DNA of 64,000 bases from JBEKOF01 sp049513975 (lineage in GTDB: Bacteria; Verrucomicrobiota; Verrucomicrobiia; Limisphaerales; Palsa-1400), in contig JBEKVM010000003.1 of the NCBI GenBank assembly GCA_049513975.1, forward strand, positions 1-64,000, written 5' to 3'. The notes beneath the pieces are model-generated. The model saw nothing but the letters and a program-made list of their open reading frames with translations, was not told the DNA's origin and ran no database searches. Made by a program: the position numbers and the translations under genes. Positions within the stretch are counted from its first letter, which is position 1; the number at the start of each line of letters is the position of its first letter. Positions 55,488 to 64,000 of the stretch are shown here, in pieces.

Positions 55488-56732
55488 TTACTTCGCCACG
55501 GCGCTGGCGGGCGTGACATACACGTCCAACGCCTCCGCCATGCGCGGGTCCTGCAACGGATAGACCGGGTGCCGGTTGAGCGACCATAGAAAAAGTTTCG
55601 CGAGAAATCCCCCGATAAACAAAAGGCAGGCCAAATCCACCAGCAGCCCGCGTGTGACAAAAGGAAACGCGGACTTGAAAAATCCGTACGGGTGCAAACC
55701 GGGCATGATTTGGAACTCCAGGTCCACCAAGTGCATCAGCCAGGCCCAGGCGCAGATCGGCAGCATCGCCGCCAGCTTCAGTTTCACGTCTATCCGCAGC
55801 AGCGCCAGAAACGGCATGAAAAAATGGCCGATGATGATGATGATCGCCCCCGTGAACCACCACGTTCCCTTTTCCCGCAGCACGTACCAGAACGTCTCTT
55901 CCGGCATGTTCGCGTTCCAGATGATGAAGTATTGCGCAAAGCTGATGTAAGCCCAGAACACGGTGAAGGCAAACAGCAGCGAACCCATCATGTAATACGT
56001 TTTTTCCTGCACCAGGTCCCGCAACGCCGTCGTCCGCTGCAAGATCAGCGTAATGACATACACCGTGGCCAGCGTGACCCAGACGCTCGCCGCGAAATAC
56101 CAGACTCCGTACATGGTCGAAGCCCATTCATACATCAGCCCTTTTATCCACAGGATCGCCGCCAGCGTCAGCGTCCCCGCAAAAAGCATCATGCCCAGGC
56201 AGGAATAAAAACGCATCCGGTGCGTGCAATGGGCCGCTCCCGTTTTGTCCTGTTCCAGCGACCAGTGCCGCAAGCGGTTGGTAAAGAACCACCACACCCC
56301 GAAGCAAACCGCCGCCGCGATGTAAAAACCCTCCATGGTGAAGAGCGGATATTTGGCCGCCAAGGCATGATCCGGATGCCCCAGCTTGCCCATCCAGTCA
56401 TACAGGCTCGGCGCCAGGACGGCAATGGGGACAAACAACGCCAGCATCGGCCAGCCCGCCAGGCAGGCCAGATGTTCGCAAAACCGCCGCGTCGGCACCG
56501 ACCAGCTCGCGTCAAACAAATGATGCACCATCACCAGAAACCACCCGCCCAGGCAAAGGCTCAGGTAAAACATAAACGCCAGCAGCCAGGAAAAGGCAAA
56601 CTGCTGGCGCCCGCACGCCGCCGCGCCAATCGCCGCCCCGATCGCCCCCGCCACCATCAAGATCACAGGCACCTGCCGCCATTTGGATAAATCCAGCGGC
56701 GCAACCGATGAGGATGGAGTGTCCGTATTCAT
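55488..56732 (-). CDS. actF: Alternative complex III, membrane subunit ActF
   Basis: A 414-residue, ten-helix membrane protein. ActF is an NrfD-like quinol-side subunit homologous to ActC. Supporting segments are LGGWFLVMVHHLFDASWSVP, RRFCEHLACLAGWPMLALF, YPLFTMEGFYIAAAVCFGVW, FAQYFIIWNANMPEETFWYV and MHLVDLEFQIMPGLHPYGF. It is the sixth gene of the act operon, starting 41 bases after actE, with a GATTAAG array filling that gap and ending just before the ATG. Confidence 0.9.
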   Translation of the reverse strand: MNTDTPSSSVAPLDLSKWRQVPVILMVAGAIGAAIGAAACGRQQFAFSWLLAFMFYLSLCLGGWFLVMVHHLFDASWSVPTRRFCEHLACLAGWPMLALFVPIAVLAPSLYDWMGKLGHPDHALAAKYPLFTMEGFYIAAAVCFGVWWFFTNRLRHWSLEQDKTGAAHCTHRMRFYSCLGMMLFAGTLTLAAILWIKGLMYEWASTMYGVWYFAASVWVTLATVYVITLILQRTTALRDLVQEKTYYMMGSLLFAFTVFWAYISFAQYFIIWNANMPEETFWYVLREKGTWWFTGAIIIIIGHFFMPFLALLRIDVKLKLAAMLPICAWAWLMHLVDLEFQIMPGLHPYGFFKSAFPFVTRGLLVDLACLLFIGGFLAKLFLWSLNRHPVYPLQDPRMAEALDVYVTPASAVAK

Positions 56733-56740
56733 GTCTTATT

Positions 56741-56776
56741 CCTAATCTTAATCGTAATCTCTTAATCTTAATCTCA
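56741..56776. repeat. GATTAAG array upstream of actF
   Basis: Reverse-oriented CTTAATC units (CTAATCTTAATCGTAATC and CTTAATCTTAATCTC), sense for actF, ending about 8 bases before its ATG. It replaces the tight gene overlaps seen between actA and actE. Confidence 0.85.
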
Positions 56777-57442
56777 TCTCTTAAATTCCCCCCGTTTCGC
56801 CTCCGGCACGTCCTCCACCGTCGCCAACTGGCTCCGTTGCAAGGCGCGGATGTAGGAGATGATCGCCCACCGGTCCTCCACCGGAATCAAGGCCCCGTAG
56901 GCGGGCATCAGCGGCAGTTTCCCGACGCTCATGGTGTTGAACATCTCGCCATCTTTCATCTCCACCAGCCGCTGGGCGTGGAAATCGGCCATGCTGATCA
57001 TCCCGTATTTGCCCGTGATCCCCTTGCCGTCTCCCGCCGGGCCGTGGCACGGCAGGCAATAAATCTGATAACGCTCCTGGCCCCGGTCGAGCAATTGCCG
57101 CGTGATCGCCAGCGGGCCGGTTTCGATGAAATTCGTCGTTCCCGTCATCCGCCCGGTGTTCATCGGCACTTCTTCATACGGATAAACCGGTTTGCCGGCG
57201 ATCAGCACCATTTGCCCGTTGATTCCATAAGGCTGGCTCCGCTCCACCGTGCCTTCGGGCCGCGCCCGCGAACTGCGCCCGTCGGCGAAGAATTCGCTGC
57301 GCGTCTGCGGGCGCACTTTGTTTTGGCGCACCATGTCCGCAAACAGCTCGATGGGCGGCTGGCGCGACTTGCTCCCGCGAAAACCGGCCAGGCCGATCAC
57401 CGTCACGCCGGTCAGAAAAAAAATGAGGTAAAAATAGCGCAT
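56774..57442 (-). CDS. actE: Alternative complex III, monohaem cytochrome ActE
   Basis: A 222-residue, N-terminally anchored (YFYLIFFLTGVTVIGLAGF) cytochrome with one haem motif, YQIYCLPCHGPAGDGKG, and axial Met in MSVGKLPLMPAYG. The first domain (FADMVRQNKVRPQTRSEFFA, PEGTVERSQPYG) is characteristic of ActE. It carries electrons from the pentahaem ActA to the oxidase side. It overlaps actD by a TAATG junction. Confidence 0.9.
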   Translation of the reverse strand: MRYFYLIFFLTGVTVIGLAGFRGSKSRQPPIELFADMVRQNKVRPQTRSEFFADGRSSRARPEGTVERSQPYGINGQMVLIAGKPVYPYEEVPMNTGRMTGTTNFIETGPLAITRQLLDRGQERYQIYCLPCHGPAGDGKGITGKYGMISMADFHAQRLVEMKDGEMFNTMSVGKLPLMPAYGALIPVEDRWAIISYIRALQRSQLATVEDVPEAKRGEFKR

Positions 57443-57975
57443 TATTCCTCGACGAATTCAACGTGCTTGCTCCCCAGCGACTCCAGCAGCTTGCGCGTCG
57501 CCGGCTCCGCGTATTTGGGATCGTTGGTTTCGATCACCACGTAAAAGCGGTCGTGGCTGGCCAGCTTGAACCGCGCGTTCTTCAGCAGGGGATGATGCAG
57601 CCGCGGCAGGCGGTTGAGGAACAGCATTCCCAGCAGCGCTCCGAAAGCGCCAAACAAGATCGTCAATTCGTAGGACGGCGGAAAGGCGGAAAAGGGACTA
57701 AACATCGGCTTTCCTCCGATAACTATGGGATAATCCACCGTGTTCATAAACCAGATCATGAGCATCCCGGTGGCGTAACCGGTGACGCCGCCGATGAAGG
57801 AAAACCAGCCCACTTTGGAGTTCTTGATCCCCATCGCCCGGTCCATGCCGTGGATCGGGAAGGGGGTGAACACGTCCCAATTGCGGAAGCCCTCCCCGCG
57901 CACCTTGTCCGCCGCGTGCAGGATGGCCGCCGGGGTCTCAAATTCCGCCAGGATCGCGTAGGGCCGTCCGTTCAT
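57442..57975 (-). CDS. actD: Alternative complex III, ActD
   Basis: A 177-residue protein with two membrane helices (GWFSFIGGVTGYATGMLMIW and LTILFGAFGALLGMLFLNRL). The cytoplasmic N-terminus (YAILAEFETPAAILHAADKV, DVFTPFPIHGMDRAMGI) is the DUF3341 pattern of ActD. It stabilises the ActC-ActF membrane core. The start at 57975 overlaps the actC stop by ATGA; a longer frame upstream is not supported. Confidence 0.9.
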   Translation of the reverse strand: MNGRPYAILAEFETPAAILHAADKVRGEGFRNWDVFTPFPIHGMDRAMGIKNSKVGWFSFIGGVTGYATGMLMIWFMNTVDYPIVIGGKPMFSPFSAFPPSYELTILFGAFGALLGMLFLNRLPRLHHPLLKNARFKLASHDRFYVVIETNDPKYAEPATRKLLESLGSKHVEFVEE

Positions 57976-59462
57976 GAGTGGTGCCCTCCGATTTTCGCCC
58001 CGCCCAGCGGATGGTGCGGGTCGGCTTGCGGGGTCACGCCCTTGACCTCGGCAATGGCGATCAACGGCACGTAGCGCAGGAACAACAGGAAAAAGGTGAA
58101 GAACAAGCCAAACGTTCCCAGATATTGCAGGATATCCACCCACGTCGGGCTGTAATAGCTCCAATTGGACGGCAGGAAATCCCGGTGCAAGGAAACGACG
58201 ACGATGACAAATCGTTCAAACCACATCCCCACGTTCACCAAAATGGAGAGAATGAAAACAACGATCATGCTGGTGCGCACCTTCTTGAACCAGAACAGTT
58301 GCGGCACCAGCACGTTGCAGATCAGCATCATCCACTGCGCCCACCAGTAGGGCGCCGGCTTGATCCCGTAAAGCGGCCCAAGGATGTACGGGTCCGCCAA
58401 ACGATTGTGCAGAAACAGGTATTTCTCATACGGATTGCCGCCATACCAGGCGATGAAAAACTCCATCAAGTAGGCATAGCCCACAATCGAGCCGGTGAGC
58501 AGCGTCACCTTGCACATCAACTCCACATGCCGCACCGTGATAATTTCCTCCAGTTTCAGCATCCGCCGCAGCGGCACCAGCAGCGTCAGCACCATCCCAA
58601 AACCGGAGTACACCGCCCCCGCGACGAAATAGGGCGGGAATATGGTGGTGTGCCAGCCGGGCAGTTGCGACACCGAGAAATCCAGCGAGACGATGGAATG
58701 GACCGAGAGCACCAGCGGCGTGGAAAGCCCCGCCAAGATCAGGTAGGCCTTCTCATAATTGCTCCAGTGCCGGTTGGACCCCGTCCAGCCCAGCGCGAAC
58801 AGTCCGTAGCCAAACTTCCGCCCTTTCGTCGTCGCCCGGTCCCGCATCACCGCCAGATCGGGGATCAATCCCATGTACCAGAACAGCACCGACACGGTGA
58901 AGTAGGTGGACACGGCGAAAACGTCCCACATCAGGGGCGAGCGGAATTGCGGCCAAATGCCGTTGGCATTGGGGATGGGGAACAGCCAGTAGCCCAGCCA
59001 GATTCGGCCAATATGGATCAGCGGAAAAATCCCCGCGCACATCACCGCAAAGATCGTCATGGCCTCCGCCGCCCGGTTGATCGAAGTCCTCCACTTCTGC
59101 CGCAGCAAAAACAAGATCGCCGAGATCAGCGTGCCCGCGTGGCCGATGCCGATCCACCAGACGAAATTGACGATGGCATAGCCCCACATCACCGGATGGC
59201 CCAGCCCCCACACCCCCACGCCGGTGGACATCAGATACAGGATGCAGAGGAAGCACACCGTCATCATCGTCGCGCTGATGGCGAAACAAAGCTTCCACCA
59301 GAACTGGGGCCTGCCTTCCGCCACTCCGGCAATGGTGTCGGACAGCCATCCGATGCCGTGCCCGTTGGCCACCAGCGGTTGGCGTTCCAACTCCACGGGC
59401 GGCGCTTGCACCACCAGCGGCGCGCCCTGCGTCGTCATCGGGGCTGGAGTCGCGTCCGCCAT
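57972..59462 (-). CDS. actC: Alternative complex III, membrane subunit ActC
   Basis: A 496-residue NrfD/PsrC-family protein with about ten helices; it contains the menaquinol-oxidising site and the proton-path residues. Supporting segments are WKLCFAISATMMTVCFLCIL, YAIVNFVWWIGIGHAGTLIS, AVSTYFTVSVLFWYMGLIPD, LPGWHTTIFPPYFVAGAVYS, EFFIAWYGGNPYEKYLFLHN and WVDILQYLGTFGLFFTFFLL. It sits between actB and actD with TAATG and ATGA overlaps. Confidence 0.92.
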   Translation of the reverse strand: MADATPAPMTTQGAPLVVQAPPVELERQPLVANGHGIGWLSDTIAGVAEGRPQFWWKLCFAISATMMTVCFLCILYLMSTGVGVWGLGHPVMWGYAIVNFVWWIGIGHAGTLISAILFLLRQKWRTSINRAAEAMTIFAVMCAGIFPLIHIGRIWLGYWLFPIPNANGIWPQFRSPLMWDVFAVSTYFTVSVLFWYMGLIPDLAVMRDRATTKGRKFGYGLFALGWTGSNRHWSNYEKAYLILAGLSTPLVLSVHSIVSLDFSVSQLPGWHTTIFPPYFVAGAVYSGFGMVLTLLVPLRRMLKLEEIITVRHVELMCKVTLLTGSIVGYAYLMEFFIAWYGGNPYEKYLFLHNRLADPYILGPLYGIKPAPYWWAQWMMLICNVLVPQLFWFKKVRTSMIVVFILSILVNVGMWFERFVIVVVSLHRDFLPSNWSYYSPTWVDILQYLGTFGLFFTFFLLFLRYVPLIAIAEVKGVTPQADPHHPLGGAKIGGHHS

Positions 59463-62400
59463 TACCGGGCTCCTTTCTCAGACGGCCCGCCCTCTTCCAA
59501 GGCGGGCCGGCCCATTGTTTTGGAAAAGTCGTCGTAGCTGTAGGGCGCCGCGTGCTTCTTGGAATCGGGCATCTCGGGATTGGGATTGCGCACCTTGGCC
59601 AGGTAGGTCAGGCGCGGTTTGGTGTGGAGAACGTCCAGCACCGTGTAATTGCGCGGATGGTCCTTCCATTTCATGACGGTGCTTTCCTTGTCCAAAATGT
59701 CGCCAAAGGCAATCGCCTCCGCCGGACAGGCCTGCTGGCAGGCCGTCCTGGGAATGGTCCCTTCCTTCTCCGACAAGCGGATGTGGTCGGAGTTGCGCGC
59801 CTTGACCTTGGCGGAAATCTTGGCCTGCTCCAGCCGTTGCACGCAGAAGGTGCATTTCTCCATCACCCCGCGCATGCGCACCGACACGTCGGGATTCTTC
59901 ACCATCCGCACCAGTTGCCACTGGTCTTCCGGCAGGTTGCCCCGGTCGGGATTGTCCCACCATCTCAGGAACTCCCATTTTCCTTGCGTCCGGTTTCGCG
60001 GGTCCAGCGGGCTTTGGTAAAGTTTGTCCAGGGGCCGGCGGTTGTAATCAAAGAAATTGAAGCGGCGCACCTTGTAGGGGCAGTTGTTGGAGCAATAGCG
60101 GGTGCCGACGCAGCGGTTATACACCATCACGTTGAGCCCTTCGTCATCGTGCGAGGTGGCATTGACGGGGCAAACATTCTCGCAAGGGGCGGCTTCGCAA
60201 TGCTGGCAGAGCATGGGCTGGACCACCGCCTGCGGATCGTCCTCGGGATTCGTTCCCACGCCCGAATAATAACGGTCAATCCGTATCCAGTGCATCTCCC
60301 GGCTTTTGCCCACCATTTCCTTGCCGACAATCGGGACGTTATTCTCGCTCTGGCACGCCACCATGCAGGCCGAGCATCCCACGCACTTGTTCAAATCAAT
60401 TGCCATGCCCCACTGATGCAGTCCGTTGGCCTTGGCGACGTCGAATGGGTTGGGATACATCGGCAGGACCGACCGCGGCTTTTCCAGGTCCATTTTCGGC
60501 GCGAAATCCGGCTGCTTGCGAAAATCCGCCAGATTGGCTTCCCGCACCGGCGCGCGCCCTTCCATGCTCCAATGGCTCTGCGTGGTGGACAACTGATACG
60601 CGGTGCCCACTTTCGTCAACTTGGCGTTCCTCGCGTAATGCGGCGCGTCCGTCGTCCGCACTTGGTAGGCGTTGTAGCCGCAACCGCGCCCGATCCGCCC
60701 GGTCTTTTCCCGCCCGTATCCCAGCGCCAGGCCCACGGTATAATCCGCCATGCCGGGCTGGACCCAGATCGGTCCACGCACGGTCCGGTTCCCTATTTGA
60801 ATCTCCACTACCTGGTCGTAAAATCGCTGCGCCTGGTCGCTCTTCTGCTCATAGGGCGCGAGCCTCAGTTCGTGGGCCAGTTCGCGGGCCGTCGTGGGAC
60901 TCAGCAGAATCGCATTGTCCCAGGTCAGCTTGGTGATCGGGTCGGGCAATTCCTGCAACCAGCCGTTATTATTATGGCGTCCGTCGTCCATCTTGTAATC
61001 GCGATGGAAAACCACGTCCAACGCTTGCGGATCGGGCGCGCCGATGGGTTTCAACAAATCCAATACCGGGGCGAGCAGCTTGGTGTTTAACTGCACGCTG
61101 GCCGGCACCGCCGCGCTGCCCGCCAGAAAACCATCATGCAAAAACTTCCGCCAATCATTCTCGCCAGGGCTGGCGATGAGGCGAAAGGTTTCGCGCACGA
61201 TTTCGTAGGGCTTGGTCTTTTCCGCGCCCGCCAGAATCGCCAGCACTTCCAATTCCGTCAGCCCGTCAAACAACGGCTCGATCAGCGGCTGAATCGGGAC
61301 CAGGGTTCCGTTGGCCGTCTGCGCGTCGCCCCAAGATTCCAGGAAATGCGCCGCCGGCAAATCCCATTGGGTTGGTGTGGAACCCTGTACTGACATAGGA
61401 AGCGCCCAACCGAACGCTGTTTCGTCTTCGAAATACCCGAGCCGAACGACCGTCCTGATTGCACCCATCATCTTACCCCACTGGCCCCAGTTCAAATCCG
61501 CAGGCGCATTGTAAGCCGGGTTGCCTCCCAGGATTACCAGCGTCTGCACCTTTCCGGCGAGGGCTGCCTCCGCCAGCAAGGAAATATTCTCCCCCTTCGC
61601 TTCGGGCACTTCATGAAACTCAATCGTGTGATCCGCCACCGCCCCAAGCGCCTCGTTCATCGCCAGCACCAGCAGTTGCGCCGCCGGCGGCAAACGATAA
61701 CCGGGCATCACCAGGCTTTTCCCGCCGCTCGCCTTCAAATCCTTCGCGCATGGCACGATCCATTCATCAAAGCGCCGCGCCGGGGCCGACAATTCCTTCA
61801 ACTTCGCGTCCCATTCGCCGGAGGGCAGGATATTGAGCGCCATCCGCGCCACCACCGCCATCATCAGGCTGGGCGCGACGCGCAAACGATGGTCCGCGTT
61901 CATCCCCGTCAAGGTGAACAGGCTCTCCACCGCATAGAGCCGGCTCATCGGGTCGTCTTTGCCCGCGACATGCCGGCCCTGGGCGAAACGCCGGATGTTG
62001 ACCGCCGCATTTTCCTCGGTGCCGATAAAATCACAATCCAGCGCCAGAATTTTTTCCGCTTTTTCCAAATTATAGTAAGGCGCCAGCGGGATGCCGTAAG
62101 CCAGCGTCGCCGCATTCCGCGCCGCATCCAGATCCACCGCCTCATAAACAAACCAGCGCGCCTTGGGATATTTCTCACTGACCATCCGCTGCATTCTCAT
62201 GCGGGAAGGCGAGCTGCTTTGCTCCATGAGAAACGCCACGCCGTCCCCGTTCCCAAACTTCCCGGCCAGCGCCGTCAAGGCATCCAACGCCGCCGCCTTC
62301 GTGCTGAGGCTCCCGTTCAGGGCGTAGCGCTGCGCCCGGTCCGGATCATAAAGACTTAACACCGAGGCCTGCGCAAACGGGTCGGTGCCGCCGTTGCTGT

Positions 62401-62779
62401 CCGGGTGGTCGGGATTGCCCTCCACTTTGGTCGGACGCCCGTCGCTGGATTTCACCACCAGCGGGACCGCCCCGCGCCGGGACGGCATGGCCGTCGCAAA
62501 AAACTGCGGCACGCCATGCGCATAATTCTCCGGCATCTTCGCGAACGGATAAATGTTCTCCGTCGGCCGGCGGCAGCCCGTCGCGCCGAGGCCCGCCAGC
62601 AGGAAGGAGGCCGACATGATCTTGACGAAATTGCGCCGCGTCACCGGATCAAACAATTCGCCTGCCCCGGATGGAAACTCCTTTTCCACCCATTGGCGGA
62701 ACTCCGGCGTGTCCGCCAATTCGTCCAAACTGCGCCAATAGGCCGGGCCGGCCGGTTCGGGTGGGGGTGGATTTTTCAT
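59462..62779 (-). CDS. actB: Alternative complex III, molybdopterin-like/iron-sulphur subunit ActB
   Basis: A 1105-residue exported fusion. A twin-arginine signal (TRRNFVKIMSASFLLAGLGA, Arg-48/49) follows a conserved N-terminal helix region. Domain B1 (to about residue 740) is the molybdopterin-oxidoreductase fold that lacks the cofactor in known complexes. Domain B2 carries the Fe-S clusters: KCVGCSACMVACQSENNVPI, LCQHCEAAPCENVCPVNATS, RCVGTRYCSNNCPYKVRRF, KCTFCVQRLEQA and TACQQACPAEAIAFGD. The ATG at 62779 overlaps the actA stop by ATGA. It relays electrons from quinol to the haems of ActA. Confidence 0.93.
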   Translation of the reverse strand: MKNPPPPEPAGPAYWRSLDELADTPEFRQWVEKEFPSGAGELFDPVTRRNFVKIMSASFLLAGLGATGCRRPTENIYPFAKMPENYAHGVPQFFATAMPSRRGAVPLVVKSSDGRPTKVEGNPDHPDSNGGTDPFAQASVLSLYDPDRAQRYALNGSLSTKAAALDALTALAGKFGNGDGVAFLMEQSSSPSRMRMQRMVSEKYPKARWFVYEAVDLDAARNAATLAYGIPLAPYYNLEKAEKILALDCDFIGTEENAAVNIRRFAQGRHVAGKDDPMSRLYAVESLFTLTGMNADHRLRVAPSLMMAVVARMALNILPSGEWDAKLKELSAPARRFDEWIVPCAKDLKASGGKSLVMPGYRLPPAAQLLVLAMNEALGAVADHTIEFHEVPEAKGENISLLAEAALAGKVQTLVILGGNPAYNAPADLNWGQWGKMMGAIRTVVRLGYFEDETAFGWALPMSVQGSTPTQWDLPAAHFLESWGDAQTANGTLVPIQPLIEPLFDGLTELEVLAILAGAEKTKPYEIVRETFRLIASPGENDWRKFLHDGFLAGSAAVPASVQLNTKLLAPVLDLLKPIGAPDPQALDVVFHRDYKMDDGRHNNNGWLQELPDPITKLTWDNAILLSPTTARELAHELRLAPYEQKSDQAQRFYDQVVEIQIGNRTVRGPIWVQPGMADYTVGLALGYGREKTGRIGRGCGYNAYQVRTTDAPHYARNAKLTKVGTAYQLSTTQSHWSMEGRAPVREANLADFRKQPDFAPKMDLEKPRSVLPMYPNPFDVAKANGLHQWGMAIDLNKCVGCSACMVACQSENNVPIVGKEMVGKSREMHWIRIDRYYSGVGTNPEDDPQAVVQPMLCQHCEAAPCENVCPVNATSHDDEGLNVMVYNRCVGTRYCSNNCPYKVRRFNFFDYNRRPLDKLYQSPLDPRNRTQGKWEFLRWWDNPDRGNLPEDQWQLVRMVKNPDVSVRMRGVMEKCTFCVQRLEQAKISAKVKARNSDHIRLSEKEGTIPRTACQQACPAEAIAFGDILDKESTVMKWKDHPRNYTVLDVLHTKPRLTYLAKVRNPNPEMPDSKKHAAPYSYDDFSKTMGRPALEEGGPSEKGAR

Positions 62780-63429
62780 CGGTGACAGGTCGAGCAGTTT
62801 TGCAAGGATTGAATGTGCCAATCGCGCACCATTTTTTCACCATCGTCCTTTTGCCTGGCCGCGGATTCGGGTTTCCAATCCAGGTGGGTGATCTCCGCCA
62901 GCGGACGAACCCGGCTTGCCGGGTCGCGATGGCAGGCCAGGCAATAGGACATGCTCAAGGGTTTGGCATGATAAACCTCGTCCATCTGGTTGATCTTGCC
63001 GTGGCATTCCACGCAACTGACGCCGCGGTTGACATGGACGGAATGGTTGAAATAGACAAAATCGGGCATTTTGTGGATTTGCACCCAGGGGATCGGCTCG
63101 CCCGAGGCGGCGCTTTCCCGCACCAGCGCCAGGCGGGCATCGTCCTTCAACACCTGGACATGGCAGTTCATGCAGGTGGAAGTGGCGGGGATGTTGGAAT
63201 ACCACGATTTCTCCACCGTATTGTGGCAATAGCGGCAATCCAGCCCCAGTTGCTCGACATGCACGCTGTGGGGAAAGGCCACCGGCTGGATCGGTTCATA
63301 ACCCACCCGCGTGTACTTCGGGGTGAAATAGTAGGTCACGCCGGCCAGCACCCCGGAACCCATGAGCAGCGCCGCGATAATCAGGTTGCGCGGCAGCCGG
63401 TTCGTCCACTTTGGAAAAATATCGGACAT
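62776..63429 (-). CDS. actA: Alternative complex III, pentahaem cytochrome ActA
   Basis: A 217-residue anchored cytochrome with five C-x-x-C-H motifs, in order CRYCH, CMNCH, CVECH, CLACH and CSTCH. It has an N-terminal membrane helix (LIIAALLMGSGVLAGVTYYF) and the conserved GYEPIQPVAFPHSVHVEQLG start of the haem domain. The ATG at 63429 (MSDIFPKWTNRL) is better than the frame start at 63456. It is the first gene of the operon; its promoter should lie in 63430-63618. Spacing and overlaps suggest actA-actE are translated together. Confidence 0.93.
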   Translation of the reverse strand: MSDIFPKWTNRLPRNLIIAALLMGSGVLAGVTYYFTPKYTRVGYEPIQPVAFPHSVHVEQLGLDCRYCHNTVEKSWYSNIPATSTCMNCHVQVLKDDARLALVRESAASGEPIPWVQIHKMPDFVYFNHSVHVNRGVSCVECHGKINQMDEVYHAKPLSMSYCLACHRDPASRVRPLAEITHLDWKPESAARQKDDGEKMVRDWHIQSLQNCSTCHR

Positions 63430-63618
63430 CTCTGCGTCGTTAAATCGTCTCAGCAAACAACGGGAGCTTTTTTACGCAAATTCCATGCCTGCGGCAAGCG
63501 GCTTTGTGAAATTTTTCACGAATTAGGCGGACATAATCTCCATCATTAGTTTTAGTGAAACTGTTGCCCAGGTTTCGAACCAGCAAAAAACGGCAGATGG
63601 CCTGGGAAAGAGAGCAAT

Positions 63619-63689
63619 AATTGGGGTCACATCTAAACATTCGACATTCTCTCAATCCAAATGTCGAATGTTTAGATGTGACCCCAATT
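63619..63689. repeat. Perfect 30-bp inverted repeat with 11-base loop
   Basis: The left arm 63619-63648 (aattggggtcacatctaaac then attcgacatt) and right arm 63660-63689 are exact reverse complements, with loop ctctcaatcca between. It sits between the end of the oxidoreductase gene and the start of actA. It could be a terminator for the upstream gene or a mobile REP/MITE-like element. Confidence 0.95.
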
Positions 63690-63714
63690 CGTGCAATTCG
63701 CCTGTTCAGATTGG

Positions 63715-64000
63715 TCAGCCGAGGAAAGCGACGTCGTAAGGCTTGCGCATTTCGCGGGCCACGCAGGCATTGCCTTCCTTGGCCCCGTCGCCGATGAAGA
63801 CTTCCTTCGCCGGGTCCCATTGAAACTTGCGGCCCAGACGCAGGGCGATGACGATGAGATGGCCAACCGAGGCCGAGCGATGGCCCGACTCCACCGCGGA
63901 GACGGGATCCTTCCTTGATTTCATGCAGTCAAAAAAGTTCTTCATGTGATTGCCGGAGCTTTCCAGCCGCACCGCATTCTCCGGCAGCGGCTTGGTCGCA
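63715..64000 (-). CDS. Gfo/Idh/MocA-family oxidoreductase, C-terminal part (cut by window edge)
   Basis: The C-terminal ~95 residues of a large family of NAD(P)-dependent sugar-type oxidoreductases very common in Verrucomicrobia. The visible part has the SSGNHMKNFFDCMKSRKDPV helix, VESGHRSASVGHLIVIALRL (the ESGHRSA/His-x-x-N-like motif) and KFQWDPAKEVFIGD with a late REMRKPYDV. The start is beyond the window. The substrate cannot be told. Confidence 0.85.
   Translation of the reverse strand, partial: ATKPLPENAVRLESSGNHMKNFFDCMKSRKDPVSAVESGHRSASVGHLIVIALRLGRKFQWDPAKEVFIGDGAKEGNACVAREMRKPYDVAFLG

Noticed and set aside
59552..61090. 512-residue plus-strand open frame opposite actB
   Set aside because: It is an antisense shadow; actB motifs are continuous on the other strand.

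Overview
The window looks like a chromosomal segment of a GC-rich Gram-negative bacterium of the Verrucomicrobiota, probably near Pedosphaera/Limisphaera. That placement is an inference from gene content: a complete alternative complex III operon (actABCDEF), futalosine-type menaquinone genes (mqnE, mqnA, mqnC plus UbiX/UbiA-like late enzymes), a GH92 glycosidase, a prepilin/H-x9-DG-type surface protein, an RND efflux operon, and intergenic spaces filled with 6-9 bp tandem repeats and small palindromes. No rRNA, tRNA or CRISPR array was seen.

Layout. 1-3.2 kb: DUF5069 gene, DUF971 gene and pyrF, then a minus-strand string of overlapping genes (PIN toxin, 55-aa partner, Fe-S uracil-DNA-glycosylase-like gene broken by one amber codon). 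3.4-3.8 kb: universal stress protein broken by a 1-nt frameshift. 3.8-9.6 kb: tripartite RND efflux operon. 9.8-12.0 kb: GH92. 12.6-34.6 kb: a plus-strand phage-derived structural island. It runs lipoprotein, class 3 lipase, DUF2730-like, winged-helix, terminase small and large subunits, portal fused to prohead protease, HK97 capsid, exported protein, connector, tail genes, and an SGNH-hydrolase fibre with a frameshift. No integrase, repressor, replication gene or recognisable tape-measure gene was found. 34.7-38.7 kb: ubiX, ubiA, mqnE, mqnA. 38.9-45.3 kb: an accessory stretch with small membrane, secreted and protease-like genes, a prepilin-type protein, a HEPN-MNT toxin-antitoxin pair, and three copies of a ~130-bp repeat. 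45.6-52.0 kb: mqnC, an APC permease, a REC-HDOD-TM-GspB-like fusion and an M20 peptidase. 52.1-63.4 kb: one minus-strand respiratory operon, actABCDEF followed by a small membrane protein, a CcoN-like subunit, a CcoO-like cytochrome and a monohaem cytochrome c. The right edge cuts a Gfo/Idh/MocA oxidoreductase.

How it fits together. Menaquinone made by the futalosine genes is the likely electron donor to alternative complex III. That complex passes electrons to cytochromes c and to the oxidase-like genes transcribed with it. The CcoN-like protein lacks the histidines that bind haem and copper in true cbb3 oxidases, so the genes after actF may form an electron-transfer or assembly module rather than an oxidase.

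The most unusual general feature is a set of low-complexity repeats: (GCAGAAT)n, (GATTAA)n, (GGATGAA)n, 9-mers, and hairpins whose arms are themselves tandem repeats. They sit between genes and also in frame inside genes, especially phage-derived ones. There they encode extra peptides, and in one case the hydrophobic core of a signal peptide. The GATTAA arrays almost always point the same way as the gene they precede.
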